Shown: piece after piece, positions 10,860 to 23,250 of the stretch | How the letters are laid out: every line of letters starts with the position of its first letter | Numbering within the stretch: the stretch's first letter is position 1 | DNA from: Lantana camara | Lineage: Eukaryota > Streptophyta > Magnoliopsida > Lamiales > Verbenaceae | NCBI GenBank assembly: GCA_037501455.1 | Contig: CM074860.1 | Span: forward strand, 39,256,501 to 39,320,500 | DNA: 64,000 bases | Direction: 5' to 3' | The notes under the pieces: model-generated | The model's input: the letters and a program-made list of their open reading frames with translations, nothing else | What the model was told of the DNA's origin: nothing | Database searches by the model: none | Program-made: the position numbers and the translations under genes

Positions 10860-13800
10860 TGTGACACCTCGTCTCTCCAATGAGCCAGGTATGATATCAC
10901 GAGAGGTTTTTTCGATATTTTGATTTCTCTTTTGATTTATTTTATACTTTGAATCAATTCTTTAAGTGATTATATGCCCTAACTGTTTAAATTTCACGTT
11001 TAACTTTCGGATTTAATTTCTTTAACTTGAATTTTAATTTTTGATCTACGTGAATACGTGATATATTTGATTTATATGTTTATGAACTCATTTACGTGTT
11101 TATTTTTATTCGTTTATACTCGTTCGAATTGGTCGGAGACCATTTCTTTATTTTGAGATTTGAGGGCCTAACGAGTTTTAGAAACATAACTTGAGATCGG
11201 GAATTCGAATTTGAATTCTGGAAGTGGTGCCAGACTCATAACAAGATTTTCAAGCTAAGGAACCTAGCCTTATATTTTTCAAAGTCCGTTTGAGCCTCCG
11301 AAATTTGACCGAAACAAGTTACGAGTGCCTAAATGACCACCTTTCACTAAATTGCACATAAGTCCTTCAATTTCAACCTTTTTGCATGAATCTTAGTCCC
11401 ACTTAACCCCATCTCAGCACACTATCACTCCATTCTCTCTCCATTTCGTTCAACACAAGGAAAAAGGGGGAAATAGCTGCAAACTTTGGAGAAACCATTC
11501 TCATCTCGTCACTATTCACCAAGGAAGATTTAGGAGCTCAAATCTTCATTAAACTCAACCAAATTCAAGGTGTAAATGTATGATTGATATCTATATCCTT
11601 TTGTGGTCATTTAGCTTCAAAAAATTCTGAATTTGAACCATTATTGAGTGAGATATGATTTATGGAGTGAATAGTAAGGGTTATGTATATATATATGATA
11701 TCTCTTGCCATCTTTGAGTTATAACTTGAATTGATGCATGATATATGACCTCTTGCACTTCATTTATGATTGTATGACTTCATATTTAGTTGGTAGTTGT
11801 TGGATGGAAGAGTTGCCATTGATACTTGAGCTTTTTCATTTCAAGAACTTGAGGTTTATACATCCTTGTCTTGAGCTAGCTTGTGTCGTTTGAATATGTG
11901 ATGGATGTGCATGATTTTGAGTGTTTTTTATGCTTAAACTTGCCTATATATGTGCTGCTTTGTTGCCCTTATTCCTCCACCTCGAAACCACCCTGCTGCT
12001 GCTCTTTTTCCCGCTCTCAACCTCTCCCCGGGCGGGTACTTTTACTGCAGAAAGTTTCTGCACTGTTTTCCCCAGCAGGGTAGAGTTCTGCCTTGTTTTT
12101 CCCCGGCCGGGTAGCCCTTCATCCGAACTCTGTTTGACCTTATTTTCAGACACAATCAACCTCTTTGAGTTTAGAACACTCTACAATTGGATTCACCTCA
12201 AAATTCGTTCTAGATTGTGAGATATAATCGTTTTATTTTGGTGCCGCCACTTCGCCGGAATTCTGCACTCATTCAAATTTAAGCCTCCGCCATTTTTGGC
12301 TCCCTTTGAACTAGAATGCGATCCATATATTTTCGGAAAGACCTATGTGTCTAGTTTCGTCTCCAAGAAACAAAAATTGATTTCCATTTTTCAAACTTAA
12401 GTTATGCCCGATTTCCTATAGCTTGTTCATTTCGGTAAAACTGTCAGCTTTGGCTTATTTTCACTTGAAGCCCTATTTTGTGCTTTTATTCCGTCTTTCC
12501 CGTATCTTCTCACCCCGATCATGATCATAATATGTTAATATATTGTAATATATTATGTTTCATTAATTATTTTAAGTTTATGACCTTGTTTGCGAAGAGT
12601 AATTGTGACAGGAATTCATGATCGATATATGAAATGTTTTAACGCTTGCTTGCATCTCTTGTTATTTCCTTGAATATCGAGCTTATGAATGCATATGGTA
12701 TGTTAATATATGATACATTATGAGCTTATTTAATATTATATGAGTTTAAGTCTTGAATTCCTTAGATGGTATTTCATTATTTTCTCCGATATGCCTAAGT
12801 ATAAATGTATAGGACGTGCATTACATCCATTTGCGTTCTTATGCATCGCCGTGCATCTAATTGGTTCATGATCAAGTCTAAGTTATGAGTATGTGTTTGT
12901 TTGTCTCAGATTTGAGTTCAGGAGGTGTCGGATCCACCATTTAGCTTCTTCTTGATCTTCAACGTTTTTCCGGGAGCACTTTTGATAAAAGGTGAGGTTT
13001 TACGTTTGTTTCTTTATAGTTAATGCGACCTACAACCTTATGTGCTCATTTTCAAGCCCGTATGCGAATATATTAGTATATTTATATAATAGATAAGTGT
13101 TTATACAATATGTTTATGACCTTGCCAAATGATTACAGGTTTTGAAAACTATATGTATAAGCGTATGTAAGCTTATTGTTTTGCAACGAGGCTATGCTCG
13201 AAACCGTGTGTCTTCATGCTAGCTACGGATTAGGATGACACGGAGAGGTACGTCTACAGCATATTCTAAGTTGCAAGGTAAGGTATGCTCCGATGAGGTA
13301 CGTAAGTTATGATTTTGATAAGTTTGGTATATGGTGAGTTATGGTATGATTTGCGTTTGGGGCCCCTCGAGATGTGGGTAAGGGAGACCCGGGACGACCA
13401 TGGGGTCGCCGGTTATAACCCCTGTGCACGTTCTCATTTGAAGTACTTGCGTGCAACTCATGGAGGTTGAGGAGGCATGGTGCTTTGAGCCCTCGTTAGA
13501 TAACCAGGGAAGGCACAACGTGGATTAGCTACCCCGTGTGCTTTTGGTAATGGTAATGTGTAGTGAGGGCTTGCTCCCCGAACTACATCGTTGATGGGGA
13601 AGGATTGTTTGTGATTTATGCTTTCCGTTTTGTATTTATATTAAGAATTGGGGAGTTAGAGTAAGACCCGTGCTCGCCGGGTATAAGAATTCGTTAGATA
13701 TGTTGATTATGAAATGGGATAGGAGCTTTTCCTTGTGTTATATTACGAATACGTTAAGTTTGTTATGTTTCGATAAGTATAAGTTTAAGTTTGATTCGAA

Positions 13801-14366
13801 AACGACTTTAGTATGCAAAACCCTATCCCGGTTCATAGTCTTTTATTTATTATGTGCTTTGCTCTATATATATGTGTGTGTGGATGTGCGTTAGCCACCT
13901 CACTCAATCGGTGGATTGACCCTCTCCTTTCAACTTTTCAGTTTGCAGGTTTTGGGTCGTGCTAGGCAGAGTCGTGAGTCGGGCTAGTACTAGTCCCCTT
14001 CTCGAGTTGCATTTACATTTACTTTCGATCACCTTTTGTATGTGATTCATTATTTTGATAATGGAAGTATGTATATGTTATGCATTTATTAATGAATTAT
14101 GTATGAATTCTTGAATATTTATTCGGGACAGGCTTCTAGGGATAGTTGAACCCGTTTTGTGGATTTATCTTCTTGTACTTATTTGTTATATGCTTTCATT
14201 TCTTATTAGTCTGCGCGCTCTGGTCTCATCTTAGCTCCACCTGGCTTAACGAGTACGTGTAGGTTCCCGTTCGCTTAGTCTTGGGCTCAAGTATGGATTT
14301 CTATTTCATATGTGGGTTCGGGTCTAGGTGCGGGGGATATGGTGGCTCGCCGCTCCGGGCGCTACA
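10860..14366 (+). mobile_element. Solo LTR S, Tekay-like, 3.5 kb
   Basis: Starts TGTGACACCTCG and ends CCGGGCGCTACA. It is flanked by a perfect 5-bp duplication AGTAC at 10855-10859 and 14367-14371. No internal domain or primer site is present, so this is a solo LTR left by recombination between two LTRs. It shares with the other LTRs the opening TGTRACRCCCC...CAGGTATGA...CGAGAG, a block like ACACGGAGAGGTA near 13240, AGGGAGACCCGGGACGACC near 13380, and the closing segment. It carries a degenerate palindrome array at 12026-12113. Confidence 0.9.
12026..12113. repeat. Palindrome array in solo LTR S
   Basis: Three related units of the type CCCCGGCCGGGTAG are centred near 12031, 12075 and 12106, so the gaps are about 44 and 31 bp. 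The last unit is intact; the first two are decayed. A separate self-complementary stretch, TGCAGAAAGTTTCTGCA, lies between units 1 and 2. Confidence 0.65.
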
Positions 14367-14497
14367 AGTACCGCCTAGCTAGGATGTCCATTTGTTACCG
14401 CTTGCTCCGGGCTTGGCGGATATATGGATGACAATTCTGTATACAAGCTAGGACCGTAGCACGGGATAGGCGTGGATGCCCTCGTCGGGGCGTTACA

Positions 14498-15392
14498 GAT
14501 ATGGATTTGATATGCCTCTGAATTTGGTACGACTCTGACTCTGTATATGTTTAGGGCTCGGTGATTACGGGTAAGGGAGACTTAGGACACTGGGTATTAC
14601 TCCTATACATAATTATTGTGATGTGGGATAGGGAATCTGGGACAGACATTATCCCTATGCATATCTCCCTTTGTGTGAAGGTTTACCTTGTATGTATGTT
14701 TCCGTTACGCTAGTTTGTTATGAAATTGTTAGTGAAAGTGGAGTGGATTCTTAATTACTTAAAATTGGTTATCTTGGCCTTCGGCGTAACTCTCTTACTC
14801 CCTATATTTAGTATCACGTGAGAAATTATTTTAGAATGCAAAAACCACGCCCCAGTTTATGAACTTCCCACTCTGATATGTGTTGTGCTCTGTATACGTA
14901 TGTACGCGTGCGTGTGTAGCCCCTCACTCAGTCAATGTTACTGACCCCTCCCTCTTTATGTTTTTAGCTTGCAGGTACCCGTCTGTTGGTTCAAGCTAGG
15001 CGGTTTTTGTTCTATTGAATCTCCTTGTCGTAATTCGAGGTTGCATTTTCATAGTTAGTTTGTTTTGCATTTGTACCTTTAGAACTTCTATAGTTCGGGA
15101 CTTGGAATTTGTATATGAATTCTTTTGGGCCGTGTTGGGCAAGTTGTATATAATATGTTCTAAGTAATATGTAACTTTGATCATAAGCTTTGTTTAAGTT
15201 CGTTTAAATGCTTCCGCTCTTGTATGTTCTGATTATGCGGATTCTTTTTTAGGGTCTAGACCGCCTAGCTTAGGTGTGGCTTTTGTTTGTCTTTCAATCG
15301 CTAGTGCTTGGTACGTATACGAATTCTCCGTTTCGTTACATGTGTTGGGCTCTAGTGTGGGGGATGTGGTGCCCACCGCTTGGGGTGCTACA
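14498..15392 (+). repeat. Tekay-like LTR, 3' fragment (B)
   Basis: About 0.9 kb closely matching the reverse complement of 61793-62660. Shared features include GGGCTCGGTGATTA.GGGTAAGGGAGAC, GGCCTTCGGC and the closing GGGGATGTGGTGCCCACCGC followed by GGGGTGCTACA. It begins abruptly at the end of fragment A2, which suggests A2 inserted into B, with the left part of B outside the window. Confidence 0.65.
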
Positions 15393-17753
15393 TCTGGGGC
15401 ACCACATCCGGTGATGGAAGGGTTGTACCTACCCTAACCATCTAACAGGTGAGGGGAGTGCTCAATGCTTCTCCGACCCTCAGGACTCCATCCCCCAACC
15501 AAACCTCCTGGTGGGTTCAGGTACATCTTGTTAGACAGATGGAGACTGCACTCAGGCGTATACCCGACGGCCCGACACCGTCTCAGGGCTCCTTCGCACA
15601 AATCTTCGGGGCCCATCAAATTCAAATTCAAAGATCAAAGTTCAAATCCTGCTACAGACAGACATAACTCATGCATATCGTACGTACATACCACACACAT
15701 ACTTACCTCAAAATCATATCAAAACCGAGTCTAAGCATACATAGGCTCATACATAGCGTTCATACATTCAAACGTATGACAGAACCATCAAAATACATAC
15801 CTCGCATATATTTACATGTATGTAAGGCTTATAAGTCACATGCAGTCGAAAGCGGGCACATTTCATTAAGGTTTAACTATATCCTAACTAATCTTACACC
15901 AAAAAAGCCAAAACATGACGAATGATCCACCCCAGAAACAACTTGGCAGACAAAACACCTCCCCGGGTGCACCTGAACAAACTGAAGACAAAGCACAAGA
16001 CTTAGACACGAGAATGAACCACATAGACGCACGACGTATGCATAAGCGCTTAAGAGATGAAAACACGTAAGCAAGGCTCATAATCATATCAAATTCATGC
16101 AATAGAGGTCATATCACAACTCAACATATTCATTTAATATCATTTAATACGTTAAGAAGAAGTTCATGTGCACAATTGATGTATATCACCACGAAAAGAT
16201 ACATAACAAGGTGCATATGTGCTTTGTGCAAACAGTTCACATTATTCAAGCAACATAAAATGCATCTAAGAACAAATACATACACATACACATGATATAA
16301 CAAGTTACGAAAAGATGAAGAAAAACATAAGAAATGGTTATGAGCAAAAACGGGCAAAAGTTAGAAATTTCCAAAATGTGCAAGTCGTAGGAAAATAGGC
16401 ATATCTTGAGTTTGAGAAATGAAAAATGAGTTTTGTTTCTTGGAAATGAAACTAGATAAAGAGATCTTTCCAATGGTATAAGGCTCGAATCTTGGTTCAA
16501 AGTGATCCGAAAATGGCGTAGGTTTGAAGTTGAACGAAAGCAAATTTCGACGAGTGCGACACAAAAATGAAACGGTTATATCTCACAATCCACAATGAAT
16601 TTTGAGGTGATTCCAAAGGAAGAATACTCTACACTGAAATAGGTTTCTACAGTTCAAATTTCAGGTCAATCGGAGCACGTTTGAATAGTGAACAGTCGTT
16701 CGGATTTCATGCCTAAAACCAGGAACGATCGTTCGAAGGAGCAGGGGGGTTCTGGACGGATGAACGGCCATTTGGCTTCATCTGGGTCGAAAAACAGGGT
16801 ATTGTAACTGCACAACATGAAGGGAAACTCCCAAACACCTCCAACTCCGATTCCAATCAAAATACACCACAAAAACACCATAAAACATGTTATAACACAT
16901 GTATAACAATCTTAATCCATGAATTAAGCCCATACACAAGATGCCATGGAAGCTCAAGTAAGTAAAACAATGGTGGTTTGGGAAATAGGCAACTAGCGAG
17001 CAAAATTTCAACAAATAAAAGACGAGGGAACTCATAAGAACAACATACTCCAATTTTAGCTCATTTAATCCACATATGAACAAGTGGGGAGCAATTTTTC
17101 GTATTTAGGCACTATTCATCATCTTCTTCAAAAGCATGAAAACAAGCAAGAGAAATGACATTCAATCAGATAGAAATGAAGCACTCTAAGAGAAGAATTC
17201 AAATCTTACCTTGGATCATCGATCGAGCGAGAATCGGAGTCGGGATCTTGAGCTTAAAGATTGAGGTGAATAGTGGTTTCTTCTTCTCTTCTTCTCTCCC
17301 CTTTGAAATGTGTTGTACCCTAATGAGAAAAAGGAGGGGTTCGGTCCTCTTAAGGCTAAGAAACGGGCTCGGTTTGGTACAGAAAGGGTTTGGCTCGATC
17401 AGTTAGAAATTAAATTGCTAGGGAATTCAAACGGCTTCAGAAAAATATAAGCTTTAATCTATTGAATCCGAATTGTCGAAACGAATCCAACGGTAGGGTC
17501 GAAATTCAAATTCGAATTTCCGAGCTCAAGATAGCCACGAAGGCCGAAAACACCCTAATTATAATTAGGTCCCTAATCTTTCATATTTTTGGCATTCGAG
17601 CCCAAACATATTTAATTAAATTCTAAAGCGGGTAAAACTTAAAATGAATTCACGTTGCCACATAAGGCATACGAGGGCATATAATTCACAAAATATGGAA
17701 TTAAACTCTCTCGTGACGCCTTACCTGGATTACCGAAGAATCGGGGTGTTACA
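15393..17753 (-). repeat. Tekay-like LTR (M), minus strand, truncated at its 3' side
   Basis: Read on the minus strand it starts TGTAACACCCCGATTC at 17753 and continues CAGGTAAGGCGTCACGAGAG, the family 5' signature. It runs leftwards to a mid-LTR segment matching 40430-40560. It meets fragment B tail to tail at 15392/15393. Either B inserted into it and its 3' part lies outside the window, or that part was deleted. It carries a palindrome array at 16690-16773. Confidence 0.7.
16690..16773. repeat. Palindrome array in LTR M
   Basis: Three units of the type GAACGGCCGTTC are centred near 16695, 16728 and 16767 (gaps of about 33 and 39 bp). The middle unit is a perfect GAACGATCGTTC; the other two each have one or two substitutions. 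Confidence 0.6.
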
Positions 17754-18905
17754 AATATACAAGTCGTGAGGTCGATCCGACAACTTAGCGGGCCAATTGG
17801 CTAAAGCCAAAAGAATGAGTCCCCATTGACCAAAACCTAGGTTGAGAGATCGATAAGATATTACGAGTCAAAATACTAACAATGACCTAACGACCTGAGC
17901 ATGAAAATGTACCAACTTCTAAGTTCATATGTTAGACTGTCAGAAGACATTTAGTGTCAAAAATACCAGATGTGGCTAAAAGATGAAAAGTCAAAATATT
18001 CATTCAGCCAGGTTGAAAGTACGCTTAGTAACAGATATGAGATACACAATTAATAAAATAATCTTAGTGTGTGATTTGTGTGTATTTTACACTGCACTGC
18101 GTCCTATTAAATTAAATTTGTAATGTTTTAATATAAATTTAATGAGATTATCCTAAAGTAAATAATATAAATGTCAAATAATAAAATTTCTATTATCAAA
18201 CGAGACATACTGTCATTATTTCTACAGGTACTGATAATCATGTTTAAGAAAAAAAATGAATTATTAATAAATTATAGATATAATCATACATAGTGGTATG
18301 TGATGACATTAATGTTGAGTGAGTGATCGATAAGGAGACAATAACAAGGGTTGGTCGAAAGAATAAAAAACGAAGACGATTGGACAGAGTGCTACTGCGC
18401 TGCTAGTTCAGAGAGAGAGGGAGAGAGAGGGAGGTGCCAAAGAAGAATCGTGGAGTAAAGTTAGAGAGTTAGGAGAGAGCTTCTATATAACATAGAAGAT
18501 AATTAGTGCATATTATCAATACGAATTTTAAGTTATAATCAATAAATCAATAAAAATAAGTAGTTTTTTGTTAATACATTTTGCTAATATGAGTTACATC
18601 TTTGTTTATTATTAATGTTATGGTATAGATCATTAAGATCAAATTAATGGCGATTGAAAATTAATGAAAAATACAATTAATTTCTATATATATATATATT
18701 GAAATTTTCATATGTATAAATATAAAAACTTTTTTTTATAAAGATATATAAGTAGTAAAATTTTCATATTGAATTATTCCTTTTGGATTCAAGTGAATTT
18801 GTGATTTTTTAATTCAATGGGGATAATTTGTAATTTTGACAGTTTGATACAAGCTGTAGTTTTCATATTTTAAACTTAGTTCAAATATTATTAGCACTAT
18901 ATACT
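17754..18905. other. Unassigned AT-rich sequence
   Basis: No ORF over about 60 codons, no LTR signature and no RNA gene seen. It contains a short GA-rich simple repeat near 18409-18433. Sequence after D (from 41414) is similarly AT-rich, so this may be the older host locus into which D inserted. Confidence 0.5.
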
Positions 18906-21500
18906 TGTGACACCCCTTTTCTTCGGCAATCCAGGTATGACGTCACCAGAGAGTTTAATTCTATATTTTCGTGATTTATGTGACTTCGCATGCCTTATGT
19001 GTCAATTTGTATTTTATTTTGATTATGTGTGCATTAGAATTTAATTAATTGTACTTGGACACAATCGTCCAATATTTGCAAAATAAGGACCTTATTATAA
19101 TTAGAGTGTTTTTAGCCTTCGTGGCTACCTTGGCTCGGGAATTCGAATTCGAATTCTAACCTTGCCATTGAGTACGTTCCGATAACTCAGATTCAATGGA
19201 ATTAAACTTTTATTTTTCTAAAGCCGTTTGATTGCCCTACCGTTTTAAAATCTGATCCGAATGGACCGGATATCGTTTTAACCTACCGGTTTGACCGACC
19301 CATTTCAGCCTTAAAGAGAGGAAGAGAGAAGGGGAGAAAGAGAAGATAATTTCCCCATTTAGCCATTCAAGCTTCGGGCCTCGGGCTTGCAACATCCAAC
19401 CACTCGATCGAAGATCCAAGATAAGATTTATATTCCTCTCATTACCTGCTTCGTATTAATACCTCTTTCGTGGTGTGATTTTATGTTATATGGCTATTTG
19501 GGAAAGAAGATGAATAGTCCCTGGTTCGGGATTTCTTGTGTTCGAGCTCCTTTTTGGGAGCTCTAAGTTCTACATGTTGTATATGACTTGTTGTAACAAC
19601 CCGTAATGGGGCCTGGTTGAAACGGTAAGCTAAGGGCAGTGGTAAAGCGTTTATAGACCATGATCCAACTTTACAAAACCAAATGCATTGCATTCTTATC
19701 TGATCAACGTGCTCATATGTGATTTTTAGTACATTAAGGGGGAATTCTTTACCTTTTACCCACTTTACTATTCATTTACCGAGCCTACTTTACCCATCTT
19801 GTCACTCGACCCTTAGAGGTTCATAATCCATGTTTTCCAATCATTTGAACTTGTTTTCCAAGGTTCAGAGTCCTTTCTTTAATGTTATGGGCATTTTGGG
19901 CACTTACAGTCCAAAGTTACTATTCATTCTTGCAAACGAGATTTGATTCGGACACGCTCTGCTACCCAAGTTTATAGTTAAATCATTCCTTGAGTCGATA
20001 TAAGTTTATTGGTATCATTCCTTACTCGAAAATCTATTTCGAACTTCGTTTTAAAAGAAACGTTTATATAAAACCCTAATTTACTATTCCTTATACGAAT
20101 GGTTTTTCGTTCGGAGAACTTCTACTCTTCAAATTTGGGTTTAAAACACTTCTTGATTCATTTCATGATTTTTGAGATTGATTACATCTCTTCGTTCAAG
20201 CCCTAACTCGAGTTCTGAATAAAATGTTTTTAAAAATAAGTTACTACTCATCCTACGTTTCTAACTTTTTATCGATAAAACTTTTTATAGTCAATATTGG
20301 GCTTAAAATGATTGTCGATTTATTTTATGGCATTTTAAAACAATCCGTGTTAGGAATAGTGCCCTAGAAAGCCGATTCGACGTAATCTGCTTTGGGACTT
20401 TTCTTGTATCACAGACAATCTTTGAATAATATACGATTGATTATAGGCAAACACTTCTTTATATGCCAATACGTGTTTTGTGTGTTTCCATTACGTGCGC
20501 ATGTATGAGAACTCCCCTAATCCTGATGACTTTAGGACTCTACCATTTAGGTGAAATGGTTCATGAAACGAGCCCTATATCACATAAGTCATGATTAGTA
20601 AAATACTCCAAGCCGATGAGTCCTACAGACAGTGGGAGTGTCAACCTGACTCCTCTAAGGCTTGCTTGTGGGATCACGCCCTTAAGAAGGACCACCTTGT
20701 TTCATGGAGGTGCAAAGTGTATAGTTGATACGTGCGTGATACATAAGGGTGCTTACTTCAATAAGTAAGTTCACTGAGGTGCCCCGTGTGAGAACATTCT
20801 TAAATGGGAAAGGAAGTTTCTATTTCAGGAAATGGAAACTTCCAGATTAGGAAATATCTCACGAGTCATTGATGTGATTAATTGATCCTTAGACTTGAGG
20901 TTCCATGTTACTTTATGAGTTAACTCTGTAGTCTTTGGTATAAGCTTTAAAGGGTGTCGCCTTAGACAACTGATTCAAGGCTTATGCTGGGGCTGCACAA
21001 GTGACTCATGAAAGTGAATGAGAATCAAGAAAGGACCTACACTTGCATTTGCAAGGTGGTCTCTTATTGTGTAAGTCATTCATATGCCATATGGAGTCCT
21101 TGGCCAAGGCAGTAGATCAAGACATCAAGAAAAGGGTTTCTTGGATTGAGATCAAATGGATATGAAATGCACTTAGCTTTAAGACCAGATTATTGGGGTT
21201 CTAATTATTCCCTTACCCTAGATCATGGTTGAGAGATAGTAAATAGGAGGATTGTATCTCACATGAATCAATGACTTAAAGGTTCTGTCGAATTCGAACA
21301 TTCCAATTCAGCTAGGGGTTAAACACCTGTTGCTAGACTATGGTCGTTTAATCTGTGGACTGATTAATTAATTAGTGAATTAATTAATTAGGGTCACTGC
21401 TAATTGAATTGAGAACCTAGAGGGTCACACACAACAACTTGGTTACATGAGTTGAGGCTTTAAAATGATTAAACGAGTTAATCAAGCCAAGAGGGTTCCA

Positions 21501-21576
21501 CACGTGTGAAACCACACGTGTGGCTCACGTGAGTGACACGTGTCATTGTGACACGTGTCACACACGTGTATAAATA
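21501..21576 (+). promoter_or_regulatory. Six G-boxes (CACGTG) next to a TATA motif, copia 5' LTR
   Basis: CACGTG occurs at 21501, 21515, 21526, 21537, 21552 and 21563, mostly inside longer palindromes such as CACACGTGTG and GACACGTGTC. The steps are 14, 11, 11, 15 and 11 bp. TATAAATA follows at 21569-21576. In plants CACGTG is the core site for bZIP and bHLH factors (ABA and light responses). Promoter function is inferred. Confidence 0.7.
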
Positions 21577-21913
21577 TATGTGTATATTTATTTATGTATT
21601 AAATAATTAATGTGATTAATTATTTAATAGACTTTGGTTTAATTTTGAATTAAAAGGAAAGTCTTATTTTGGAGAAAAATAATCTAGTTAATTAATTATG
21701 AATTAATTAATTAGATAAAATAAGTTATTTATTTTAAATAAATAAAGTATAAAATTATCCAAAAATAGTTTGGATATTTTTAGCTCTCTTGAAAGTTGAT
21801 TTGAATTAGAATTCAAAGTCAAAGTCAAAATTACTTGATGATCAAGTAATAGGAGAGAGAGAGACCAAAATCCTAGCCCATTAAGGACTAGGAATTTTGT
21901 CCCTCCCCTTTCT

Positions 21914-21940
21914 TATATATAGGGGAGCTCATGCTCCCCT
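21914..21940 (+). promoter_or_regulatory. TATA-like run plus short perfect hairpin, copia LTR
   Basis: TATATATA at 21914-21921 is followed directly by GGGGAGC-TCAT-GCTCCCC (21922-21939), a 7-bp stem with a 4-base loop. This is roughly where a transcript start would be expected. The same segment is conserved in the 3' LTR near 29745-29771. Confidence 0.5.
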
Positions 21941-22634
21941 TTAGAGCTAATTGACAATTCTTGGTTCATGTGTTGAACACCATCCTTTCTCCAAGATAAA
22001 CGAAACCCTAGGTTAAGCCTAAACACTAACTAGAGAACTAGCATCCTTACTAGTTAGATTGTAGCCAAGTTGGTGGACTATCTCTAGAGACTTCAAGTTA
22101 GAAGTTTTGAAGATTCGAGCTTTACCAAAAGTGGGGATTAAGCAAAACGATCAGAAGGGATGATGAAACGATTCTGAACCCGACGTGAAGCGAATGAAAA
22201 AAAACGAACCAAAGAAGATGGCGAAAACCGTTCGTCCATATCCTGAAGGATGAATTTTTTCACGAGGGTTTTGTGACTGGCAGTTTTCTACTTTCGCAAA
22301 ACTGTTTTCGAAGGGAGTTTCAATCCTGCTTTTCTCGTTTCATGTTTCTTTCTTTATGTTATATTGTTAAGAACATCTCTAACATGAATTCAATCTAGGT
22401 TGGTGTGGATTGCTATCCCGATAATGGATTCTGAAGTAGAAAGAGACTTTCGAGGGACGGGTTGTCAAGCCGCGAGAAGAGCGTTCTTGGGTGGCTTGAA
22501 ACGCTTCAAGAAAGAATAAAAGAAAAGTAAGTTTTCTATCTCTACGAATTTGGTTACACGATTGCGAGTCCAAGATCCTTTTGTTGGAAAATTTTTTAAA
22601 TTCCGCTGTTTTCTGATTCGTGTTTTCCAACAAG

Positions 22635-22647
22635 TGGTATCAGAGCC
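22635..22647 (+). other. Copia primer binding site
   Basis: TGGTATCAGAGCC lies 2 bases after the LTR end and is complementary to the 3' end of plant initiator methionine tRNA, the standard primer for copia elements. Confidence 0.9.
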
Positions 22648-22916
22648 ACCTTGTTAATCGTGTTTCTGATTCGTCTCAATTATTCTGAATTTGGTAGAAA
22701 TTCTTAGGCTTGATGCGAATGAGTATTTGTAATTGTTTTAGAAAGCCTGAATTACGAAACTGTATTTTTTCCTGAAAGTTTCTGAAAATTGGTTTTTGCA
22801 AAATTTAATTTTTTGAAAACAATTTTAGATTTGAAACTGTGTAAACTGTTTTTGGATTTCTTGGATTGGTTTTGCTTTTGAACGAAAACACGAAACCAAA
22901 AGCCTGGATTACGAAC

Positions 22917-23250
22917 ACGCGAAACCCCGCGTGCGTAGGCGTCGCGCGCGCGGGCTTTGCGCGCACCGTCCGCCTGTCCTAGGCGCGCACAGGCATCACC
23001 GCCAACTCCCTCCCGCAAGCGTGCGGGCGGGCCCGCCCAGGGCTACCGGGAGAGGCCACCCGCCGTCTCGCCCAGGCTGGGCGAGAATCCCGCAAGGCGT
23101 GCGGGATAGCTCGCCCAGGCCGCCCGCTGTCGCCCGCCATCCTTGCCGAGAAGGGCTGCGCGCAGGAGCGCGCGGCGTGCACACCCAGCGCGCGCACTCG
23201 CGCGGCCCCTGTCACGTGCGCGCGCGCGCACGCCCGCGACTAGCAGCCCG
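22917..23250. repeat. GC-rich block with inverted repeats in copia leader
   Basis: About 330 bases dominated by G and C, with CGCG runs, inside otherwise AT-rich DNA. It contains several local inverted repeats, such as CCCGCAAGCGTGCGGG, CCCGCAAGGCGTGCGGG and GCCCAGGCTGGGC. ORFs reading through it are Arg/Ala/Pro-rich on both strands, as expected from composition. Confidence 0.8.

Larger units (their letters stand above)
10238..14497 (+). repeat. Tekay-like LTR, 3' fragment (A2), interrupted by a solo LTR
   Basis: A second LTR 3' half: 10238-10859, then 14367-14497 once the nested solo LTR is removed. It repeats the order of 3' landmarks (CTCGCCGGG, a GCAGG..TTTTGGAG..GCTAGGCGG block, CGCCTAGCTAGG) and ends GGGGCGTTACA at 14497. 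Removing the insertion with one AGTAC copy restores a GTCTAGTACCGCCTAGCT context like GTCTAGACCGCCTAGCT at 50230. Its 5' half is not in the window. Confidence 0.6.
20348..22632 (+). repeat. Copia 5' LTR
   Basis: 2285 bp, TGTTAGGAAT...TTCCAACA. It includes six CACGTG boxes at 21501-21568, a TATAAATA at 21569 and a second TATA-like run at 21914. It is near-identical to 28179-30299 plus 32977-33140. Confidence 0.95.

Noticed and set aside
17754..18905. Possible host gene or RNA gene in the unassigned stretch
   Set aside because: No long ORF, splice-flanked coding segments, tRNA-like boxes or protein similarity could be recognised by reading.
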